Part shown: positions 1 through 6,513 of the stretch, piece by piece
Position numbering within the stretch: the stretch's first letter is position 1
Layout of the letters: each line of letters opens with the position of its first letter
Assembly: GCA_905370345.1 (NCBI GenBank)
Contig: CAJPKE010000014.1
Coordinates: 1 to 19,739, forward strand
DNA length: 19,739 nt
From: Candidatus Saccharibacteria bacterium UBA6209
GTDB taxonomy: Bacteria > Patescibacteriota > Saccharimonadia > Saccharimonadales > Saccharimonadaceae
Direction of reading: 5' to 3'
The notes under the pieces: model-generated
Database searches by the model: none
What the model was told of the DNA's origin: nothing
The model's input: only the letters and a program-made list of their open reading frames with translations
Position numbers and translations under genes: made by a program

Positions 1-338
1 CCGCGGTTCAATCTATAACCATAAAAGTGAGTGAAGTTGACTCTGCTTTGCTTAATGACGCGGATGAGCTGCAGAAATTGTTAAGAAATGTTACGGAATT
101 GGCGGACTTGCATTCTTTGGAATCAGTGATGCATCAATTTTCCCCGCAAGGAATCAGCGCCGCCCTGCTGTTGTCGGAGTCGCATATCGCGATTCATACG
201 TGGCCAGAAAGCGGCGTGGCGTATATAGCGATGACAACTTGCAAAATGCTAGATGATGATAAATTGCAACAAATAAAAGAGCTGACTGCACGGCTGCTGG
301 GTGCAAAAAACATAATTATGAAAGAAATGGCATTGTAA
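1..338 (+). CDS. speH: S-adenosylmethionine decarboxylase proenzyme, 5'-truncated by window
   Basis: This pyruvoyl enzyme decarboxylates S-adenosylmethionine to give the aminopropyl donor for spermidine synthesis. The motif SESHIAIHTWPE is present. The Ser codon at 180-182 is the expected self-cleavage and pyruvoyl residue, His lies 5 residues later and Cys 20 residues later, matching Ser63/His68/Cys83 of the short bacterial (Thermotoga-type) enzyme. A GTG at 27 could be read as a start, but the frame stays open to the window edge. The residues it encodes upstream align with the N-terminal beta strand and the 'D-x-x-x-L-(N/D)' stretch of the family, so the real start is probably a few codons outside the window. 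The gene is followed after 1 nt by the DUF4178-like gene. The C-terminus is short after the catalytic Cys but covers the core. Confidence in family is high; the missing N-terminus is an edge effect, not a defect. Confidence 0.93.
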   Translation, partial: AVQSITIKVSEVDSALLNDADELQKLLRNVTELADLHSLESVMHQFSPQGISAALLLSESHIAIHTWPESGVAYIAMTTCKMLDDDKLQQIKELTARLLGAKNIIMKEMAL

Positions 339-339
339 T

Positions 340-1026
340 ATGAAACGAACCAAGGCGCGACTTAAAATCAACCAAATATTGACTGGAAAGAAAACTAATT
401 TACGAGTTGTTGGCTGTTTGCTTTTTCGTGAGTGGGATAAGAAAGATAAGCGATTTTACTACTGGGAAGAGTGGGAGATTACAGGGCTGGCTGATTATGA
501 TAGCTGGGTGGAATATGATCACAGCGATCAAACCGTTTCTCTGTATGAGCCAATTCGTTTTACTCAGGCAATTGATCCAACGCAATTGGAAAAGGGTCAA
601 TCATTCACCGTTTCTGAGCAGGACGGCAAGGATCACGTTGTGGTGGTTGACGAGGTTGGTATTGGTGAAATTATGAACATCAAGGGCAAAAACACGTATC
701 AAGTTTTCCCGAAAGAACTGATGGCATATGCTACTTTGAGGGATACTGGCGCGCCGAAAAACCGTCAGCTGATAACAATTGAGAAGTATGATAATCGCGA
801 GTACGACGCTTATCGTAAGATTCAATTAAGCGACAAAGAACAGAAGGAAATGTTCGGCAGAACCATTAAACCGATTGACTGGACGACGATTATATTCATT
901 GTCATATTTATCGCTATTATTTTGTTTGCATTCATCTTTGACAACAATTCCGACAATAGTAATGGCGGAGGTCACGGCGGATCGCGCAGTGTTTACGGCG
1001 GCAGTAGTGGCGGGCTTGGCAAATAA
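340..1026 (+). CDS. DUF4178-like protein with one C-terminal membrane segment
   Basis: A protein of 228 residues. Residues 1-175 form a soluble beta-rich region with the aromatic pattern of DUF4178 (YYWEEWEITG, then Trp-Val-Glu-Tyr, then VSLYEPI). A hydrophobic segment lies at about residues 181-201. A Gly/Ser-rich tail with interspersed His and Arg ends the protein. It starts 1 nt after the decarboxylase stop and 11 nt before the spermidine synthase start, so it is almost certainly cotranscribed and translationally coupled. DUF4178 genes are known to sit beside AdoMet decarboxylase and spermidine synthase genes in other bacteria; their biochemical role is not established. The tail suggests exposure outside the membrane or a flexible linker, but topology is inferred. 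DUF4178 assignment is by pattern, not by profile search. Confidence 0.75.
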   Translation: MKRTKARLKINQILTGKKTNLRVVGCLLFREWDKKDKRFYYWEEWEITGLADYDSWVEYDHSDQTVSLYEPIRFTQAIDPTQLEKGQSFTVSEQDGKDHVVVVDEVGIGEIMNIKGKNTYQVFPKELMAYATLRDTGAPKNRQLITIEKYDNREYDAYRKIQLSDKEQKEMFGRTIKPIDWTTIIFIVIFIAIILFAFIFDNNSDNSNGGGHGGSRSVYGGSSGGLGK

Positions 1027-1032
1027 AAGGAG
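1027..1032 (+). promoter_or_regulatory. Shine-Dalgarno site for the spermidine synthase gene
   Basis: AAGGAG ends 5 nt before the ATG at 1038. It is one of the few clear Shine-Dalgarno sites in the window and belongs to an operon-internal gene, in contrast to the first genes of transcription units. Confidence 0.8.
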
Positions 1033-1037
1033 TTATA

Positions 1038-2564
1038 ATGTCACGATCAAGTACGAAAAAACGGGAGCAAGTTGCTTTATTTGCGGCGGCAATTTTGGTA
1101 GCAATCGGTGGAATTATTTATGAATTAATCCTAGGTGCAGCTGCGTCATATCTGGTGGGCGATTCGATTTTGAGTTTTAGTCTGGCAACTGGCGTGACGC
1201 TGTTCGGTATGGGAATTGGCTCGCTGCTGGTCAATTACATCAAGCTTCATCCAGCGACCAGCTTCGCAACGAACGAAATTATTTTAGGGCTAATTGGCGG
1301 AAATTCGGTGATGCTGATGTATTTGGGATTCGTTTTTACGCGCTCGCATTGGCTAATTTTTGCCGTCATAAGTCTGGCGATCGGCATTTGTATCGGGCTG
1401 GAAATTCCGCTTTTAATGAAGATGTTTCAGGAGTTCGGGCGCAAGTCTTCGGTGAAATTATTTAGCAAGATCTTAGCGCTCGATTATTTTGGGGCGTTAA
1501 TTGCATCGCTATTATTCCCGCTCGTTATGCTTCCATATCTTGGCTTAATGCGCAGCGCGTATCTGGTGTCAGCTTTGAATATTGGCGTTGCGGTTCTGAT
1601 TCTTAAGCAAATGAAGGCTTCGAAAATTATTATGACAATTAGCGTTATTGCAACAATGTTGCTTTTGGGATTTTTCATTTTTGCGACAGAAATTGAGCAC
1701 GGAATTGACAAGCGAACATATAAAGATCCGGTGATGTGGCAGCAGCAGACGCCGTATCAGAAAATTGTCCTGACGAGATATAAAAATGACACGAGGTTGT
1801 TTTTGAATCGCAATTTACAGTTTTCCAGCCTTGACGAAGCGCGTTATCACGAAACATTGTCTACTTCCGCTCTGTCTTCAGTCGCCAGTCCGAAGCGCGT
1901 GCTGATTATGGGCGGCGGCGATGGTTTGCTGGCTCGGGACGTTTTGAAATATCCCAGCGTTGAGCATATTACGTTGGTCGATATCGATGAGGTGATGACT
2001 AATCTGGCAAAAACTAATCATCTTCTCACCGATATAAATCAGCGTTCTCTGCATGATCCGCGCGTTTCCATTGTCAATCAAGATGCTTTCCAATTTGCTT
2101 TTTCTACCTCAGATAAATATGATGTTGTGTTGATTGATCTGGTGGATCCGTCGAATGAAAAATTAGCCAAGTTGTATTCTGAGCAATTATATCGTCAAAT
2201 TGGCAATATTTTAACGGAGCGTGGGGTTATGGTGACGCAGGCGACGTCATCATTTTTCTCTCCGCATGCTTTTTATATGGTGGCAAATACCGTCAAATCA
2301 TCTCATCCAGAGCGATATGTGACGGCGTTTTCGGTCAATGTGCCGTCATTTGGCGAGTGGGGTTTTGTGATGTCTACGCCGCAAGCTGAGGTTGTAGCTA
2401 GCCAGCCATTGCCGAAAAACCTACGATATCAAAACCAGAAATTGCTCACCTTCCTGACTAAGCAAAACGCCATATCAGTGCCATCTGGACCGACTTCTAC
2501 GTTGGTTTCTCCGCGAATCACCGACGTTTACAACTCTGATATGCGTCAGTGGCGATACGAATAG
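1038..2564 (+). CDS. speE: membrane-anchored spermidine synthase (polyamine aminopropyltransferase)
   Basis: A 508-residue fusion-type enzyme. The first ~220 residues carry about six or seven hydrophobic helices. The remainder is a class I methyltransferase-fold aminopropyltransferase. Visible motifs are the substrate loop LNRNLQFSSLDEARYHETL, the nucleotide loop GGGDG near residue 292, VDID (ribose contact), NQDAF, and the catalytic-site segment IDLVDPSNEKLAKLYS with its Asp. It would transfer the aminopropyl group from decarboxylated AdoMet, made by the first gene of the operon, to putrescine or another amine at the membrane face. The start has AAGGAG at the right distance. The gene ends 3 nt from the stop of the convergent 882-residue ATPase gene, with no obvious terminator between them. 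Amine specificity cannot be read from sequence. Confidence 0.93.
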   Translation: MSRSSTKKREQVALFAAAILVAIGGIIYELILGAAASYLVGDSILSFSLATGVTLFGMGIGSLLVNYIKLHPATSFATNEIILGLIGGNSVMLMYLGFVFTRSHWLIFAVISLAIGICIGLEIPLLMKMFQEFGRKSSVKLFSKILALDYFGALIASLLFPLVMLPYLGLMRSAYLVSALNIGVAVLILKQMKASKIIMTISVIATMLLLGFFIFATEIEHGIDKRTYKDPVMWQQQTPYQKIVLTRYKNDTRLFLNRNLQFSSLDEARYHETLSTSALSSVASPKRVLIMGGGDGLLARDVLKYPSVEHITLVDIDEVMTNLAKTNHLLTDINQRSLHDPRVSIVNQDAFQFAFSTSDKYDVVLIDLVDPSNEKLAKLYSEQLYRQIGNILTERGVMVTQATSSFFSPHAFYMVANTVKSSHPERYVTAFSVNVPSFGEWGFVMSTPQAEVVASQPLPKNLRYQNQKLLTFLTKQNAISVPSGPTSTLVSPRITDVYNSDMRQWRYE

Positions 2565-2567
2565 TTT

Positions 2568-5216
2568 TTAAGCGGCAGTAGTGCTCTTTTTTCGGCGGCG
2601 ACGTCGTCTTTTTGGCGTTGCTGAATCTAGCGGTGTAACTGTACTAATTGCGGTTTCTGTAGGTGTGTTATCATTGCCACGAATTTGCAAAACAACTTCG
2701 CCGTCGTTTGCTGCGGGTTGCTGCTTTTCCGGTTGGCTATTGACCGCTGGAGCGTTGTTTGCAGGCTGCGGCTGAGGTTTGGCTGGTTGCTTTTTTTGGT
2801 TGCGAACAGGCTTTATTGCGGCATCAATTTCCTTCTCGACATCTTCCCTGTTTCGCGAATACATGCGACGTGAATGTTCAATAATGTGCGGTGTGTTGTC
2901 GGCTTGGCTTGGTGGAAGTTCCAATGTGCGGGCAGAAAACGCCGGAGTTTTTTCGCCGCCGATAACCATATTGACAACAAAATTACGATTGTGCATCTGG
3001 AGTAGATCGATTGACTCAAAGTTCGGCTCGAATTGATTGGCAAGAATCGGTGCGTCGTCAGCAGAAACTCGGAAAGAAATCATAGTGCCGACGTTGCCGA
3101 AAACCGCATCGCGAACCGTGTCGCTCATCTGGGAAATGTACTGGTTGGCAACGGTCAAGTTAAGTCCATATTTTCGAGCCTCAGACAGAATAGTCGCGAA
3201 CGAATCAGTGGCGAAGTTCTGGAACTCGTCGACGTAAAGATAGAATGGGCGGCGGTCACGGACGTCAGGAATGTCGCTTCGAGACATGGCGGCAAGCTGG
3301 ATTTTTGTGACCAAAAACGAACCGAGGATGGCGGCATTATCTTCACCGATAAGACCTTTGGACAGATTGACAATTAGAATCTTTCCTTTGTCCATAATCT
3401 GACGAATATTGAACGTGGATTTTGGTTGTCCGATGATATTGCGAATGATTGGATTGGCGGTGAAAGCCCCGACTTTATTTAAGACTGGCGCAATCGCCTC
3501 GGCGACAAACTTGTCATTCCAGCTGGCAAATTCAACATTCCAGAATTGCAAAACCACGGTGTCTTGGCAATAAGCCAGCGTTTCTTTTCGGAATTCCTTA
3601 TCTGTTAGCATGCGAGTAATGTCAAGCATTGTCGCTTCTGGTCGGTCCAGTAAAGCCAGAATTGTATACCGCAAAATATACTCAAGCCGTGGTCCCCACG
3701 AATCGCCGAAAATACGCTTCAAAACGCCGATGATTTCTGATGAGATGTTGGTTTTTTGGTTCGGGTTCGTGACTTCCAGCGGGTTGAATCCCAGAGGATA
3801 CGCGGTGTCGGCTGGATTGAAATAGATCACGTCGTTCAATCGGCTGCCAGGGATAAATTTCATGTTGTTGATTGCGAAGTCGCCGTGCGGGTCGATGATG
3901 GCGTATCCTTGATTATGGAAAATATCGCTTAAGGCGAAGAGCTCTAATAGTCCACTTTTTCCGGCGCCCGTTTGCCCGATTATGTAAACGTGGCGTGAGC
4001 GGTCATAGCGTAACATGCCGAATTGGTGGCTGATGCCGCGGAAGTTGGTGACGCCAAAGGCAGAAATTTGGTCGTCGTTGACATCTTCGCCGGTTAGCAC
4101 TGGCAATTTGGACGGCGGTTCTGCGGTTTTGGAGCTCGCCCAGACTATATTTGGCGTTTCCACGTTGGTGTGTGGCAAGTGAAAAACTGACGCCAATTCT
4201 TCTATATTTAAGATAAAACCATCGCCGATGAACGAACGCTTGCGATATTTATCAATAAATTCTTTACCAAACGCGCCCTTGACGGCATGGAATCCGTTGA
4301 GATTTGTCGAATTGAACTGCTTAAACGTACCGACAAGCGCCTGCATGCGAAGCTTAGCATTTGTCTGACTTTCGCCCATATAAACTAAGCGAATTTTTAC
4401 TTCATAGCCGAGCTTTGTGGCCTTTTTCTCTGCTTCAGAAATGCGAGTTTTATCGCGGTCTGATAGCTCAACGGCTGTTGATTGATTTGCTCCCTGCTCT
4501 GGTGGCTGCCATAACGCGCCAAGTACGCCGATTAGCCACTGCATACTGCCGCCGAATCCTGGCAAGGAGAACATTCGTCCGTTTTTTATGCTATTGATAT
4601 ATCGATCTGCGGCGTTTTGCCAGTCGTCTGGGATTGGTCTGACTAGCACCTGAATCCACAATTCTTCACCGGTGGTTTCCAATTTTGCCAACGTGCCCGT
4701 AATGCCAGCCAGCGGGTCGACTTCGAAGTTTTGGAAAGTGCGAATCGGGAGAAATTCATCTGTGGTTAATGTTAGTTCTGTCGAGTAAGCAACTTCATGG
4801 TCGCGCTCGTGCTCAGTGTAATCTTCGTCGGCTTGGTGAATTTGAACGGTTGGATATTGAGAATAAATCTGTCCTTCGACAAAACTTTGCAGGGTTTTTG
4901 GCACCCAAACGTAAAAGCGAATTTGTCCATTAACTGAGGCGATTTCAAAGCTGATGTGCTCTTGGTGTCCGCCAGATAATCGCAATTCTTTATTGTCGCG
5001 AAGAATTCCGTGCAGTGAAGCGAATAACTGCTCGGCGGCAAGTTCTTGCTTGTCGTTGGTGCGTGGGATTTCCAGGACCAAAAGTACACTCTCAACTGGG
5101 GTGAAATCTTCTATTTTCCGATAATTCCGCCACGTCAAAAACATCAGGACTGCCACAATTGGCATCCAAACATACCATTGTAATAATGTACCGATGATCC
5201 AAGAAATAATCTGCAT
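2568..5216 (-). CDS. TraG/VirB4-type ATPase (type IV secretion coupling-protein-like)
   Basis: An 882-residue protein. One transmembrane helix lies near residues 5-27. A soluble region of unknown fold follows to about 390. The ATPase core has Walker A GQTGAGKS near residue 415, then DPHGDF, and Walker B LYVDEFQNF near residue 663, followed by a TraG/TraD-like segment (SEARKYGLNLTVANQY). The C-terminus is Pro/Gln-rich and ends in a block of Arg/Lys (KRRRRRRKK). These features fit DNA- or protein-pumping ATPases of conjugation and type IV secretion. No relaxase, pilin or channel gene lies in the window, so it acts either with components encoded elsewhere or alone. The basic tail could contact nucleic acid or membrane. 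Its own promoter lies in the 44-nt gap behind the upstream gene. A role in DNA uptake or host contact is only inference. Confidence 0.85.
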   Translation of the reverse strand: MQIISWIIGTLLQWYVWMPIVAVLMFLTWRNYRKIEDFTPVESVLLVLEIPRTNDKQELAAEQLFASLHGILRDNKELRLSGGHQEHISFEIASVNGQIRFYVWVPKTLQSFVEGQIYSQYPTVQIHQADEDYTEHERDHEVAYSTELTLTTDEFLPIRTFQNFEVDPLAGITGTLAKLETTGEELWIQVLVRPIPDDWQNAADRYINSIKNGRMFSLPGFGGSMQWLIGVLGALWQPPEQGANQSTAVELSDRDKTRISEAEKKATKLGYEVKIRLVYMGESQTNAKLRMQALVGTFKQFNSTNLNGFHAVKGAFGKEFIDKYRKRSFIGDGFILNIEELASVFHLPHTNVETPNIVWASSKTAEPPSKLPVLTGEDVNDDQISAFGVTNFRGISHQFGMLRYDRSRHVYIIGQTGAGKSGLLELFALSDIFHNQGYAIIDPHGDFAINNMKFIPGSRLNDVIYFNPADTAYPLGFNPLEVTNPNQKTNISSEIIGVLKRIFGDSWGPRLEYILRYTILALLDRPEATMLDITRMLTDKEFRKETLAYCQDTVVLQFWNVEFASWNDKFVAEAIAPVLNKVGAFTANPIIRNIIGQPKSTFNIRQIMDKGKILIVNLSKGLIGEDNAAILGSFLVTKIQLAAMSRSDIPDVRDRRPFYLYVDEFQNFATDSFATILSEARKYGLNLTVANQYISQMSDTVRDAVFGNVGTMISFRVSADDAPILANQFEPNFESIDLLQMHNRNFVVNMVIGGEKTPAFSARTLELPPSQADNTPHIIEHSRRMYSRNREDVEKEIDAAIKPVRNQKKQPAKPQPQPANNAPAVNSQPEKQQPAANDGEVVLQIRGNDNTPTETAISTVTPLDSATPKRRRRRRKKSTTAA

Positions 5217-5225
5217 TATGTGTAA

Positions 5226-5254
5226 ATTATCTCACCTCTGAAAGAAGTTTGCAA
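5226..5254 (-). promoter_or_regulatory. predicted near-leaderless promoter of the TraG-like ATPase gene
   Basis: On the minus strand, TTGCAA (5249-5254), a 17-nt spacer and GATAAT (5226-5231) are followed after 9 nt by the ATG at 5216. Transcription would begin within 1-3 nt of the start codon. An AGAGGTGAG stretch upstream of the -10 is too far from the ATG (about 14 nt) to be a good ribosome-binding site. Confidence 0.5.
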
Positions 5255-5260
5255 CTTAGC

Positions 5261-6313
5261 TTAAGCGGCTTCTTCAAAAACGTATGTGGCTTTAGCGACG
5301 CGTTTGAATTGTGGCTTTGATTGAAGGTTTAATAGAATGGTGGTTTCCTTGACTTGTCGTTTGTCGAGGACTTGACGAACGATTTCATCGCGGTGAAGCG
5401 GAGTTTCGGAATTCTTCAAAATATCAGTAATGATATCCGCTACAGTTCCGCGGCTGTAGCCCCAGCTGGCAAGCGCGTAAATCCCGCGGCCGATTAGAAC
5501 AAAGCGCTTGTCTTTAATAAGTTCATTGTGAATTGCCTGCGTCGTGACGCTTCGGCGGTTAAATTCGCTGTCTCGAATTCCCTTGGCGATGTCGGAAAAA
5601 TGCATTGGTGAGCCGTTAGTGTCTAGAACAACGTAGATTTTATCGCGGATGTTCTTTGGGTTAACAGCTGGCCATTTGGCTAGTCCCCACTGATCGTTTA
5701 AGCTGGCCAATTTTTTACTAACAGTAGCCAAGGCTGCAATGTTTGAAGGATGTTCATAGTCCAATTTTTTGTGCAATTCTTCCGCAGTAACAGGCTCGCC
5801 GTGCTTTTTGATAGTCTTTACAACTTCTTCGACTCGTGCTCTAATTTGCTTTTCATTGCCGAGAGTGTCAATTGCTGCCGCTTGGTAATAATCGTCATTC
5901 TCTGTAACAATCGTGATATTTTCTGCCAGCTCAGAAATAAACGCCACACGAGCGCGGTCAATTGCAGTAGCTTCTTTACCGAGGAAGTGCGACGCCAAAT
6001 CCTGCATGCGCGCAACTCGTCCCATCTCAGACAAACTCGAAGTGATTTCTTTTTCCATAGCAATAACCGAAGGAAGTTCTCCCTCGGCGACAGCTGCACG
6101 TAGACGCGTTAAGATTGCTTTTTCTAGCTGACGAACGCGCTCGCGAGTAATGCCGAACATATCGCCAATTAACTCTAACGTTTCTTTTCGGTCGTACAAA
6201 CCAAATCGTCGAGAAATAATTTCCTTTTCGCGCTCTTGCGGAATCTTAGAAATAATAGTATCGACGACAGAATTTAATTTGGCGCTTTGCTCGGTTTTTG
6301 CTGTCTCGCTCAT
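5261..6313 (-). CDS. sigma-70 region 4-like protein fused to HARE-type winged helices
   Basis: A 350-residue protein. Residues about 12-72 match sigma factor region 4, including REKEIISRRFGL and the recognition helix FGITRERVRQLEKAI. Sigma regions 1-3 are absent, so it cannot be a complete sigma factor. Residues about 155-350 contain two or three tandem winged-helix modules with the HARE-HTH signature, seen as 'PMHFSDIAKGI ... FVLIGRGIYAL' and 'PLHRDEIVRQVL ... FKRVAKATYVF'. HARE-HTH also occurs in the RNA polymerase delta subunit. A role as a transcription factor or RNA polymerase accessory protein is the natural inference. Unlike most neighbours it has a long leader: a consensus promoter lies about 60 nt upstream of the ATG, and a GAGGAT sequence is about 14 nt before the start. 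The downstream ATPase gene has its own promoter. Confidence 0.82.
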   Translation of the reverse strand: MSETAKTEQSAKLNSVVDTIISKIPQEREKEIISRRFGLYDRKETLELIGDMFGITRERVRQLEKAILTRLRAAVAEGELPSVIAMEKEITSSLSEMGRVARMQDLASHFLGKEATAIDRARVAFISELAENITIVTENDDYYQAAAIDTLGNEKQIRARVEEVVKTIKKHGEPVTAEELHKKLDYEHPSNIAALATVSKKLASLNDQWGLAKWPAVNPKNIRDKIYVVLDTNGSPMHFSDIAKGIRDSEFNRRSVTTQAIHNELIKDKRFVLIGRGIYALASWGYSRGTVADIITDILKNSETPLHRDEIVRQVLDKRQVKETTILLNLQSKPQFKRVAKATYVFEEAA

Positions 6314-6373
6314 GTTGCTAGAAACATCCTCTCTGCCTCACCACAGGTTATATTGATTGAAAATATGTTTTTA

Positions 6374-6402
6374 ATTATACAATTGCATTTGACAAAAGTC
6401 AA
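6374..6402 (-). promoter_or_regulatory. strong sigma-70 promoter for the sigma-4/HARE gene
   Basis: On the minus strand, TTGACT (6397-6402), an exactly 17-nt spacer and TATAAT (6374-6379). Start of transcription is expected near 6367, giving a 5' UTR of roughly 54 nt before the ATG at 6313. The 200-nt gap 6314-6513 otherwise holds AT-rich sequence downstream of topA. Confidence 0.75.
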
Positions 6403-6513
6403 TAGATAAATGCCATAATTGCTGATATAAATTATAGCATTTATTTTACGTTTTTTGCAATAGATTATATGAAGAGTTTTTATTATTCGGAATTATTGGA
6501 TAGTATGAAAACG

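Noticed and set aside
2565..2567. Terminator between the convergent speE and ATPase genes
   Set aside because: Only 3 nt separate the stops and no hairpin with a T-run is visible.
3033..3377. 114-residue open frame opposite the TraG-like ATPase
   Set aside because: Antisense shadow in a frame made of the reverse complement of conserved ATPase motifs.
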